Source: Paenibacillus sp. EZ-K15
Lineage (GTDB): Bacteria; Bacillota; Bacilli; Paenibacillales; Paenibacillaceae
Reading direction: 5' to 3'
Length of the DNA: 64,000 nucleotides
NCBI RefSeq assembly: GCF_002573715.1
Contig: NZ_PDHM01000021.1
Location: forward strand, 506,061 to 570,060
Shown: piece after piece, positions 17,404 to 25,239 of the stretch
Position numbering within the stretch: position 1 is the stretch's first letter
Layout of the letters: each line of letters begins with the position of its first letter
The notes under the pieces: model-generated
Told to the model about the DNA's origin: nothing
The model's input: the letters and a program-made list of their open reading frames with translations, nothing else
The model's database searches: none
Translations under genes and position numbers: made by a program

Positions 17404-17432
17404 AATCTCAAGGGGCCTGGCCCCTTGAGATT
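17404..17432 (-). terminator. Strong hairpin after the Hcp-like gene
   Basis: A 12-bp perfect stem (AATCTCAAGGGG with CCCCTTGAGATT) and a five-base loop lie in the 126-base gap between the Hcp-like gene and the J-protein gene. No T-run follows, so it is more likely a partial attenuator or a 3-prime stabiliser than a full terminator. It could make the tube protein more abundant than downstream products. Confidence 0.6.
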
Positions 17433-17464
17433 GCTTGCTACCCTGGTACTATGAGTGCAATGAA

Positions 17465-17896
17465 TTAATTACTTGCGTCGTAACCGCCGTTAAGCTTAGC
17501 CAACTCGGTTTTGTCTTTCTTCTGCTTCACGTACAGCTCGAAAGAACCTACACCTTCGGTGTCGCCGAACGTTTCTTTGTAATCCACCACAAAAGCGTTA
17601 GGGAATGTAATTTCCCGAACCACTTGATCCGCTGCGATCACTTCAAGCGTCAGCTTGCGGTAGCAATCCGCCTTTTCTGCAGGAACCAAAGACCACAGCG
17701 CCAGCTTCAGCGTGTCATCCGCTTTGTCACCGTCCGTAGCAGTAATGATTTTACCGCTGATTTTCAATGTGGAACCAACATCAGTTGATCTAGCATTTGA
17801 ATCATCCGGTGTATCCGTGTCATAAATCACTTTCTGAATGTTGTCCAATCCGAGCTCGATCGTTTCGGCTCCTTCTACCTTCAATCTGAATCCCAT
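17465..17896 (-). CDS. Hcp-like tube protein
   Basis: A 143-aa beta-rich protein that resembles Hcp/phage tail tube proteins: an N-terminal MGFRLKVEGAETIELGL strand pair, a central KISGKIITA, and a C-terminal FPNAFVVDYKETF followed by FELYVKQKKDK. The start is the ATG at 17896 with AAGGAGG eight bases upstream; a longer frame to 17998 lacks a site. It follows the sheath gene after a repeat-filled gap and is followed by a hairpin, as suits a highly made structural protein. The fold assignment is from pattern and position; a structure prediction would settle it. Confidence 0.7.
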   Translation of the reverse strand: MGFRLKVEGAETIELGLDNIQKVIYDTDTPDDSNARSTDVGSTLKISGKIITATDGDKADDTLKLALWSLVPAEKADCYRKLTLEVIAADQVVREITFPNAFVVDYKETFGDTEGVGSFELYVKQKKDKTELAKLNGGYDASN

Positions 17897-18015
17897 ACGT
17901 AAATCCTCCTTAGCATAAGTGAAATTATTTGTTCGGGCAGATGTTCTTGCCCAAAATTTATGTAACGAGACGAACCGTTGAAGGATCGTCTCCCACATAC
18001 AGATTAAGTTGATGC

Positions 18016-18152
18016 TTCAGCACCGAGAAGGTTGAATGAAGCTAGGGACTGAGGAGCGGAGCGTAGGCAAAACCTACGTGAGCACCGGAAGGCCCGGGTG
18101 AATTCAAGATTCGATGCCGAGTATTCCCTCAGTTCCCGCTTCGTGATCAAAA
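18016..18152 (-). repeat. Tandem structured repeat, copy A (137 bp)
   Basis: First of two 137-bp direct repeats with a 166-bp period. It can fold: an outer stem pairs GGGACTGAGG (18045-18054) with CCTCAGTTCCC (18127-18137, one bulge), and an inner hairpin pairs CGTAGG (18062-18067) with CCTACG (18073-18078) around CAAAA. It lies between sheath and Hcp-like genes. Two short open frames inside are not genes. Confidence 0.9.
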
Positions 18153-18181
18153 CTCCCCTTTGAATTTCCTCTAGGCAACTT

Positions 18182-18318
18182 TTCAGCACCGAGAAGGTTG
18201 AATGAAGCTAGGGACTGAGGAACAGAGTGTAGGAAAAACCTACATGAGTACCGGAAGGCCCGGGTGAATTCAAGATTCGACGCCGAGTATTCCCTCAGTT
18301 CCCGCTTCGTGATCAAAA
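18182..18318 (-). repeat. Tandem structured repeat, copy B (137 bp)
   Basis: Second copy, identical in length and differing from copy A at about seven bases. The inner hairpin reads TGTAGG with CCTACA around AAAAA, so the C-G pair of copy A has become T-A: a compensatory change that preserves the stem. The outer stem is unchanged. This supports selection on RNA structure. It lies only six bases after the end of the sheath gene. Confidence 0.9.
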
Positions 18319-18324
18319 GTTGAC

Positions 18325-20493
18325 TTAGGCTTTGACTGGACTGGTGCCTTTGGTGATCATAACTTCCAAATTCTTTACATTGCCGTTATAGATCAGATCA
18401 ATGTGGCACAGGTTGTTCTTCTCGTCGATCACATAATTCATGTCATCGCCGTCATGAATAATCGAATTTATGAAACCGCGCTTGGCCAGCCACATGCTCT
18501 TCTGGCTGCTCGGATTGTTACTGAAAAATTTAATGATGTTCTCATGCTTGAAGTCGGCCGTCTGAAAGCGAAGAATCCGCTCTATGTATGTGCTGACCAG
18601 TGTTTTGTAAATGGAGTCGAACCCGTCCTCCGACGCAGCCAGGCTTCTCGCCTTGTACACCGTAATCCGGCGGATATCCTTGCCTTGCAGCTGAGCGTTC
18701 TCCGAGGAGAAAATAAAGCCGAAGTTCTTCCGGTTAATCGAATCCTTGATCGTATTCGTAAATCCGGTAATTTCCTTCGCCATCGTCGTGACCGCCCGCA
18801 GGCTGTTCTCGCCAGCTTCAATGTCAAAACGAACGCCAGGGAACTCTTTGCTCGTGTTCTTAAAGGATTCCTTCAAGTACTCCGGACATTGATAGGCTGA
18901 GACGATACCCGCAGCCACATACGAGGCCCCAACATAAACACCCTCGATCCAGAGCTTGAGAATGTCTTCTTTTTCCTTGGAGAGCTGGGCTCCGTTCTCG
19001 GTCTGAACCATGCGGCTATCGATGATTACGCCCGACTTTTCCTTCGGAATGACCGTAAAGTTCGGAATACATGGAATTGCATATTCGCTGTACTCTTTAC
19101 GGAGGAGCGGCGTGCATTTGTCGATGTATTTGTCGATGCCTGCAGTAGCCATATTGTTGAACGTCGTCTCTTCTCCCGATTCGAAGCTGAAGAAAATTTG
19201 TACCTTGAAGTCTTTGACAACCTGCATGAGCATCGACAAGGATTCCATGGTGTTGCCGTCCTGCTTGGCAATTTTCTCGTTGCCCTTGAAGCGCTCGCGG
19301 GTTACCTTCACCTTGCCGGCACTCTCCAACTCTACGGAAGGGACGATGCCGAACCAGATCGTATCCGAGAAATCATTCTTGGAGTTGACCGTGTTCAAAT
19401 AAGTCTCCAGGCGAGGGATATTGGCACTTTTCACGATCATATCCAGCTTCGTATTCGTCACGAGCAGCGAAGGTGCCATCCCTTTGTTCTTGACGGCATA
19501 TTGATCAAAAAACATTTTGACGCCGAGAATTTTCTCCACCAGCGGCTTCACGGTTTTGACGAAATCATCCTTGGCCGTTTTGTAGAATTCCAGATACGTA
19601 TTGTAGTTCTGTACCTCTGTCTCAAGATTCACTTCCGTGCTTACCGCCGGCAGCGGACTAAAGGTTCGTACAACCAAATCCTTAACATAACCGGATGGAG
19701 TTTCCGTGATGGAGTTGTAATCGTCTTCGAAGACAACCGCCAAACCATTGGAGCTGTTCTCGTCCAGCAGCACGAGTTCCGTGCTGTCCCCCTTCGGAGC
19801 CTCGATGATTTTCAACTCCCCGCTCTCCCCGATCGTCAGCATACCGATTTGCACCGCTTCGGAATCGCTTTCCTCGTTGGAGCTGCCGAGCAGCAGACGC
19901 GTCTTAATATCCTCGATCGCCAGTGGAAGCATAGCCATCACGTTGTTGTAATTGGCACTCGCCTCTTCGAACATCGCGTTCAGCTTGTCGCCCATATCCA
20001 GCTTTTTCGGATCCTCGTCATCCAGCTTCTCGTATTGTCCGTACATGTAATGGATTTCCTTACGAACCTGACGAATGTCATCCATGACCTTCTTCGGCGA
20101 AATCATGTCGAGCAAATGCTCAAACTTGAAATCGACGTTCGTCATTCCTTGACTGCGTTTCGTGTCGATCAGTGTGAACAACATTTTTAAGAAATCATTG
20201 TGTTGATCAATCCGGATTTCGGAAATCGCCTCCTCGGCGATTCCTTCGGGCTTCTTCAGCATGTAGACGACTTTTTGGTTAGCCGCATTGAAAAATGAGT
20301 ACACCGTCGGCGAGAACTTGTCCAAAAATTCATCGAAGCTTCGCACTAAAAGCTGGCTATTGATCTCCTTGATTTTGTCGTCGCTCAGACTATCAATGCC
20401 TTTAACATCGCCCACAATGGTGATCAGGTCCAGCTTCTCGGGATTGATCTCTTCGAACAGCATCGTTCGATTGGTCTGATTGATAATATCCAT
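18325..20493 (-). CDS. Sheath-like protein, candidate TssB-TssC fusion
   Basis: A 722-aa protein, first gene of the operon. Residues 21-155 match the TssB pattern: a GDV-G turn, LVRSFDEFLDKFSPTVYSFF, then VDFKFEHLLDMISPKKVMDDI, comparable to the NFD, RV-F-V and F-S-DFSP-V elements of TssB. The rest is a long alpha/beta body with a TssC-like end (for example STYIERILRFQTADF), fitting a large sheath subunit in one chain. The start is the ATG at 20493 with GGAGGAGG upstream; a longer frame to 20577 has no site. It is followed by the Hcp-like gene, the usual order of sheath then tube. Confidence 0.65.
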   Translation of the reverse strand: MDIINQTNRTMLFEEINPEKLDLITIVGDVKGIDSLSDDKIKEINSQLLVRSFDEFLDKFSPTVYSFFNAANQKVVYMLKKPEGIAEEAISEIRIDQHNDFLKMLFTLIDTKRSQGMTNVDFKFEHLLDMISPKKVMDDIRQVRKEIHYMYGQYEKLDDEDPKKLDMGDKLNAMFEEASANYNNVMAMLPLAIEDIKTRLLLGSSNEESDSEAVQIGMLTIGESGELKIIEAPKGDSTELVLLDENSSNGLAVVFEDDYNSITETPSGYVKDLVVRTFSPLPAVSTEVNLETEVQNYNTYLEFYKTAKDDFVKTVKPLVEKILGVKMFFDQYAVKNKGMAPSLLVTNTKLDMIVKSANIPRLETYLNTVNSKNDFSDTIWFGIVPSVELESAGKVKVTRERFKGNEKIAKQDGNTMESLSMLMQVVKDFKVQIFFSFESGEETTFNNMATAGIDKYIDKCTPLLRKEYSEYAIPCIPNFTVIPKEKSGVIIDSRMVQTENGAQLSKEKEDILKLWIEGVYVGASYVAAGIVSAYQCPEYLKESFKNTSKEFPGVRFDIEAGENSLRAVTTMAKEITGFTNTIKDSINRKNFGFIFSSENAQLQGKDIRRITVYKARSLAASEDGFDSIYKTLVSTYIERILRFQTADFKHENIIKFFSNNPSSQKSMWLAKRGFINSIIHDGDDMNYVIDEKNNLCHIDLIYNGNVKNLEVMITKGTSPVKA

Positions 20494-20670
20494 TGTCGTT
20501 ATTCCTCCTCCCGTTTCTAAAAAGCGCAGCCGGCCTGATGAAGACCCCGGATTCTTTCCCATGCCGGACGCTTGCACTACTTATTTCTTCGACAGTATCC
20601 GACTATTGTACGGGATACCTGGGTCGTATGACCGGGACGAGTTTCACTGTACCCGGGTCTCGAGGGTAAT

Positions 20671-20698
20671 ATTAAACATCGCTCATATCAATTGTCAA
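20671..20698 (-). promoter_or_regulatory. Main promoter of the injection operon
   Basis: TTGACA (20693-20698) and TTTAAT (20671-20676) are separated by 16 bases, a near-consensus SigA promoter pointing at the sheath gene. The leader would be about 170 nt long before the ATG at 20493. The rest of the 408-bp divergent gap to 20902 holds the weaker region for the VWA gene, where I found no clear promoter pair. Confidence 0.7.
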
Positions 20699-20901
20699 TA
20701 TCTTGAATTGATGATGAATATAGGGACTTAAGAACCTTTCATCCATCATCTTGAGGAAAATATATCCAATCAAAGACCTATTTTTTGGAATAATATACAA
20801 TAAACAAGGCCCAATTCCGATATAAGTTTGAATATACTTATTTGAGCGACTATTTCCGCTCTATTCCAATACTATATAGTACATAAGGCGGGTATCGGTA
20901 A

Positions 20902-23010
20902 ATGAAGAAAAAAAGGCAAAAACAGACTCCAGGCACTTTTTTATTCACTAGGACTTTTATCCTGATTTTTGTTTTCATGTTTTTTACGACAAATTTTCAC
21001 AATTCATTCCCTGTTTCTGCAAATTCCTTACAAAAAAATCACACCGATGCTTTTGATGCGGTCTTTGTTCTGGATACAAGCTATTCTATGAATCATGCTG
21101 ACCCCAACAAAATGGCGAACGAAGTGATTCATATGTTCACGGACATGAGCGAAGCGAGCCGGACGAGAATCGGCTTTGTAGCCTACAATCATCAAATTGT
21201 GGATTCCAAACCGCTAACCTCCATTTCGGTAGCGGCGAACAAGACAGAGCTCAAACAAAAAATAGCCGGACTCCGCAGAAGCGGATATACCGATTTGGGA
21301 TTAGGACTAAACACAGGCGGGAACTTGATTTCATCCAAGTCGTCTGAAGGAGAGGGCAGCGGACGTAAGCCGTTCGTCATTCTTCTTTCTGACGGAGAAA
21401 CAGATTTTGGCCCAGCTTCCCGGTCTCAACGAACTGCTGCCGATTCGGCTAAGGACGTAGATAAAGCTATTTCAAAAGCGCAGAAGGATGGATACCCGAT
21501 CTACACGATCGGACTGAACCACGATGGCACCGTCAATCCTGAGGAATTGGAGCGCATCGCGAATGAAACTGGCGGCGCCTCTTATATGACAAGCAGTGCT
21601 GACGATTTGCCTGAAATTTTCAACCGGATATTCGCGGCGCAAATGAGATCCGTGCTGCTTCCGGTAGCTGGCGTTACGGCGACGGGGCAGCTGCAAGAGG
21701 TACAAGTCGACATTCCCAATTCAAGCATGGGAGAAGCCAACATTATTTTGCTTTCCGAGCATCCACTTAAGGAGACGCAGCTTTTCTACAGCTCAGAGAA
21801 TATACGTATGTTCAAATCAGGGAGCTACACGCTGATCAAGGTATCTCAGCCCAAGAAAGGCACGGCCAAACTTAAATTTAGGGGCACATCAGGGGATCTT
21901 GTAAAAATAAATCTGCTCGGAAGCTATGAGCTGGAAGCCAAAGCGGCAATCACGAGCAAAGCCGCCATCAAGGGACAGCCTACGGGTATCGAGGCTTATC
22001 TCATCCATCCGACTACAAATGAGCCATTAATGGAGCAGGAAGTGTACCAATCTCTGCAAGGCCAGCTTGTCGTGACGAATCTGGAGACGAATAAGGAAGT
22101 TATTGCAGATATGAAGAACGAGGGCACACGCTTTTATGCCGAATACATCTTTTCCACCTCAGGTAAATACAAATGGCAGGTGAAAATGGACGGTCCGAGC
22201 TTCTATCGGCACAGTATCGTCCAAGATCAGAATATTGTGAATATAGCGCCCTCCGTCCATGGTAGAGAACAACTAGAGGTCATCAAAGAAGAGGGTCAAG
22301 TCGTTCTGGACATGAACGATTTATTCCTTGATGAGAACGGGGATGATTTAACTTACACCATGCACAGCGGCCACAACCCGAATAAAATACTGACCCCTGA
22401 GCTTAAGAACGGGGAACTTCTTTTGTCTCCACTTCAAACGGGGCAGTCCCAAATTACGGTAACTGCTGCCGATTCGGAAGGCGGCTCAGCTACGGCGATA
22501 TTAACCGTTAACGTCAAATCGAAATACACGGTGCTTAAATGGTCCATCGCCGGAGGGATTGTTCTTCTTGCCATTGCCGTCGGCTTATTCATGTGGCTGC
22601 GTCCGAAGCCGGGCTTTGCTGGCAAGCTGGAAGGATATTTTCTGGCAACGGCCAGCGGCAGTGAAGTGCCGGTCAAATCATGGCCGCTCACCTCTTTTGG
22701 GGGACGTAAGGTAAGTCTGCTGGAGCTGTTTGTAAGCCTTGATGTACATGAGCCGCTTCCTGAAGCGCAACAAATTGTCTTCACCCCGGGCAAAGACGGC
22801 AAGCTGATCGTAAAGAACACATCACGTTGTTCACTTGTTCGAAACCGTACGCCGCTGCCGAAGAATAAAAAAGAAATCCTCGAATATAATGACAAACTGT
22901 ACATTACATTCGAGGACGGTATAACTGAAATCGAGCTACGTTACAAGGCCATTAAGCCGGCTACAAATATTTTTATCCGGAACGACTCCTCCGGGCAGCA
23001 GACGGGCTAG
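20902..23010 (+). CDS. Membrane VWA domain protein
   Basis: A 702-aa protein with a signal peptide or signal anchor (1-41), a von Willebrand A domain (about 51-255) with an intact MIDAS start DTSYSMN, a beta-rich middle including a cadherin/Ig-like segment (about 440-540), one membrane helix (about 548-568) and a 130-aa cytosolic tail with an FHA-like beta pattern. PpkA kinases of Gram-negative T6SS carry a kinase and a VWA domain in one chain; here they are separate genes that converge and overlap by 38 bp at 22973-23010. It is divergent from the sheath operon and presumably an outside-facing sensor or anchor. Confidence 0.83.
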   Translation: MKKKRQKQTPGTFLFTRTFILIFVFMFFTTNFHNSFPVSANSLQKNHTDAFDAVFVLDTSYSMNHADPNKMANEVIHMFTDMSEASRTRIGFVAYNHQIVDSKPLTSISVAANKTELKQKIAGLRRSGYTDLGLGLNTGGNLISSKSSEGEGSGRKPFVILLSDGETDFGPASRSQRTAADSAKDVDKAISKAQKDGYPIYTIGLNHDGTVNPEELERIANETGGASYMTSSADDLPEIFNRIFAAQMRSVLLPVAGVTATGQLQEVQVDIPNSSMGEANIILLSEHPLKETQLFYSSENIRMFKSGSYTLIKVSQPKKGTAKLKFRGTSGDLVKINLLGSYELEAKAAITSKAAIKGQPTGIEAYLIHPTTNEPLMEQEVYQSLQGQLVVTNLETNKEVIADMKNEGTRFYAEYIFSTSGKYKWQVKMDGPSFYRHSIVQDQNIVNIAPSVHGREQLEVIKEEGQVVLDMNDLFLDENGDDLTYTMHSGHNPNKILTPELKNGELLLSPLQTGQSQITVTAADSEGGSATAILTVNVKSKYTVLKWSIAGGIVLLAIAVGLFMWLRPKPGFAGKLEGYFLATASGSEVPVKSWPLTSFGGRKVSLLELFVSLDVHEPLPEAQQIVFTPGKDGKLIVKNTSRCSLVRNRTPLPKNKKEILEYNDKLYITFEDGITEIELRYKAIKPATNIFIRNDSSGQQTG

Positions 23011-23920
23011 TCACATATTCCATCGTAATCGCAGCCTTGAACCATTTAAGAGAAGAACAGCGCTTGTCCGGCGCAACGATCAAGCCGCGCCGGATGGCTC
23101 GGGACAGAAATGGCCAACGGCGCTTCAAACCCGTGCCCGCCGGCTCCAACTGATCATCGAACAATCGCTTGCGAACATCTATAGGTGCCGTGCCGCGGCA
23201 GCAATAATACAACAATGCAGCCAAGCTGTATATATCGCTTACCGGCCCTTGACGAGATTGCTCGGAATAAAGCTCGAGTGGCGAATACCCGGCTGTTGTC
23301 AGAATCGGGTGGCCGCCGCTGCCGTCAAAACGTATGGCTGAACCGAAATCGAGCAGCTTCGCGCGCCTCTGATGATCAATGATAATATTGCCCGGCTTTA
23401 AATCACGATGAATGATTCCTTGCTTATGCAGATATTCCAGCGTCTCAATCAAGGGAAGCATCGTCTTGTACAGGAAGCCGGGCTCAACTCTATCTGGACG
23501 TCCCTCAATCATTTCTGCCAATGTAACCCCTTCTATAAACTCCATAACAATATAGACGGTCTCATTTTGTTCAAATTGACCCATAAAGCGGACAATACCG
23601 GGATGCTCACAGTCCTTCAAAATCTTTCCTTCATTAATAAATGCATTCCTTAAAGCTTCATACTTATCATCCGGCACTCCCGATAACCGGCGTACAGAGC
23701 TGCCATCTTTCCCTCTACGCACTAACGATTTAGGGAAGAACTCCTTGATCACGAACTTCATATCCTTCTCTTCGCATCTGACCGCGTATACGATGGCCAG
23801 TTCGCTTGCAGAAATCTTACTGCGAACCCGGTAAGTCAGTGACGATCCTGACTCCCTGCTGTACAATCTATAATTGCGGCGCAGTCCATTCCCCTCGTTT
23901 TCCATCATTGCTTTACTCAC
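22973..23920 (-). CDS. Ser/Thr protein kinase
   Basis: A 315-aa Hanks-type kinase starting at the GTG at 23920, six bases after a perfect GGAGG site (23927-23931). Catalytic residues are in place: the lysine in FVIKEFF, the glutamate in FINEGKIL, HRDLKPGN, the DFG in LLDFGSA, and a GYSPLELY P+1 segment. There is no membrane helix. With two FHA proteins and a PP2C in the same locus it forms a complete phosphothreonine circuit. It converges with, and overlaps by 38 bp, the VWA gene. Confidence 0.88.
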   Translation of the reverse strand: MSKAMMENEGNGLRRNYRLYSRESGSSLTYRVRSKISASELAIVYAVRCEEKDMKFVIKEFFPKSLVRRGKDGSSVRRLSGVPDDKYEALRNAFINEGKILKDCEHPGIVRFMGQFEQNETVYIVMEFIEGVTLAEMIEGRPDRVEPGFLYKTMLPLIETLEYLHKQGIIHRDLKPGNIIIDHQRRAKLLDFGSAIRFDGSGGHPILTTAGYSPLELYSEQSRQGPVSDIYSLAALLYYCCRGTAPIDVRKRLFDDQLEPAGTGLKRRWPFLSRAIRRGLIVAPDKRCSSLKWFKAAITMEYVTSPSAARRSRSG

Positions 23921-24176
23921 TGTCAACCTCCACGAACGTTTTAAAGAAGAACCTGGTCGTTTTGTTTTTTTGCGATTAATATCAAACAACCTATATATGT
24001 AATATCCTCATCTTACCAATTTCTCAACAAATTGACCATGCATGATCTGATATATGTTCTCTCAAAATATCCCCCTCACCGGCGAGTAAATATATTGAAT
24101 TCTTCTTGCCCTCAAGGGTTTGAGTCAATATTCCGGGTGCGAAAGTTGAGTAACAATATACTCGTTATTTTTTCTC

Positions 24177-24204
24177 TTGAAAAACTCATAATTCCAAGTA
24201 TAAT
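24177..24204 (+). promoter_or_regulatory. Promoter for the 113-aa gene
   Basis: TTGAAA (24177-24182) and a perfect TATAAT (24199-24204) are 16 bases apart. A palindrome (next entry) covers the -10 box. It lies in the 329-bp gap between the kinase start and this gene; apart from a weak minus-strand candidate for the kinase I see nothing else there. Confidence 0.75.
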
Positions 24205-24210
24205 ACTTGG
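24194..24210. promoter_or_regulatory. 17-bp palindrome over the -10 box
   Basis: CCAAGTATAATACTTGG is a perfect inverted repeat around one central base and contains the TATAAT. A dimeric repressor bound here would block RNA polymerase. It could also be chance symmetry enriched by the -10 sequence; no second copy was noticed elsewhere in the locus. Confidence 0.5.
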
Positions 24211-24249
24211 TATAAAGATAATTAGGAGTTTGCTAAGGGGGCTTTCAAC

Positions 24250-24591
24250 TTGGATCCATGCGATAAAGAACCGACATCTCTGACCCTCGATGATTATCTG
24301 GATCTTCTCAGTTTGGCTATACGCTTGGAAGATCGGAAGTGGCAAGCGGACATTGTTCGTACACTTCGCCACATGCAGGAACCTCAGGGCGAGAAACAAG
24401 CGAAGTCGGAGGAATGCACGGAACATGAGCTGTGGCAATGCATGAACCAAATCAATGACCGCATGTTTGCCCTGTACAATGAACTGAAAGCAACGGATGA
24501 TAAAGATAAACAGCGGAAGCTGCTCGACCAGATGTGGGAACTTAAAATTGCCCGAGTTGAGGTTTTCCGCAAAATACGCTCGATATATTAA
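24250..24591 (+). CDS. Small helical protein of unknown function
   Basis: A 113-aa acidic, helical protein with no recognised family. It starts at TTG, with AAGGGGG about nine bases upstream, and has its own promoter and terminator. The N-terminal half (SLTLDDYLDLLSLAIRLEDR) and the C-terminal half are amphipathic helices that could form a coiled bundle. It borders the kinase gene, so it may belong to the injection locus as a regulator, or may be independent. Confidence 0.7.
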   Translation: MDPCDKEPTSLTLDDYLDLLSLAIRLEDRKWQADIVRTLRHMQEPQGEKQAKSEECTEHELWQCMNQINDRMFALYNELKATDDKDKQRKLLDQMWELKIARVEVFRKIRSIY

Positions 24592-24643
24592 TAACAAACA
24601 AAGACGATAACTCCTTCTGGAGTATCGTCTTTGTTTGTTATTG
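24592..24643 (+). terminator. Long bidirectional terminator
   Basis: A 22-bp stem with one bulged base (TAACAAACAAAGACGATA with its complement) around TTCT, placed between the 113-aa gene and the convergent GNAT gene. The T-rich right arm and A-rich left arm let it work on both strands. It marks the right edge of the injection locus. Confidence 0.8.
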
Positions 24644-24654
24644 ATGACCTTTCG

Positions 24655-25146
24655 TTATGATAAATCCAAATAATAATACGCAAATTCTTCATCCTGTACA
24701 TACCCTGAAGATTCATACAAATGCTGAGCAGTCACGTTATGAAGCTGCGTGGACAGAGTCAGCCCCTTGGCTCCGCTCTGAAGGGCGTGCGCTTGGGCTT
24801 GATGGAGCAGTTTCCTTCCGATACCAAGCCCGCGATATTCGGAATCCACGTATAGATCATTCAAGATCCACAACCTGGACATCGATAGCGATGAGAAGGA
24901 TGGATATAACTGTAGAAAGCCAGCCGTGATCAGAGTTTCCCCACTATTGTAATCCGCTAAATACATAACGGAATCGCCTCGGGTCAGCCTCTCCCTGATA
25001 TATTCCTCAGCCCCGTTTAAATCATCTTCACGCTTATAGAATTGACGATACTGATTAAACAGAGCGGCTGCCTTGCCCAGATCCTTCAGCTCCGCTTGAT
25101 ATATATGAATCTCTGCTTTCAAATCACGCACATCCTTTACATCCAC
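24655..25146 (-). CDS. GNAT acetyltransferase
   Basis: A 163-aa GNAT-fold N-acetyltransferase. The acetyl-CoA loop is seen as GLGIGRKLL after the strand LYVDSEYR, followed by NVTAQHLYESSGY. Substrate unknown. The start at 25146 has only a weak ribosome-binding site, so the true start could be slightly downstream. Confidence 0.85.
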   Translation of the reverse strand: MDVKDVRDLKAEIHIYQAELKDLGKAAALFNQYRQFYKREDDLNGAEEYIRERLTRGDSVMYLADYNSGETLITAGFLQLYPSFSSLSMSRLWILNDLYVDSEYRGLGIGRKLLHQAQAHALQSGAKGLTLSTQLHNVTAQHLYESSGYVQDEEFAYYYLDLS

Positions 25147-25239
25147 GTTATTCCAAGTTTACTGGATGCCGGTCAGGGTTTGGAATGCAGAAAACCACGA
25201 ATGGTTTGCACGCAACTTCATTCTCAGGCAGCCAGGATG

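Noticed and set aside
18004..18316. Two short minus-strand reading frames in the tandem repeats
   Set aside because: They are frames through the repeat itself, have no ribosome-binding site and overlap each other.
18016..18318. CRISPR array
   Set aside because: Only two 137-bp repeats with a 29-bp gap and internal stems; CRISPR repeats are about 25-40 bp with many spacers, and no cas gene is present.
19198..20190. A 330-codon plus-strand reading frame inside the sheath gene
   Set aside because: Antisense shadow: no ribosome-binding site, and the opposite frame has clear coding character and operon context.
199..24591. A prophage or phage-tail island
   Set aside because: No capsid, portal, terminase, integrase, lysis or tape-measure genes are visible, whereas FHA, kinase and PP2C genes are; those are typical of T6SS-like loci.
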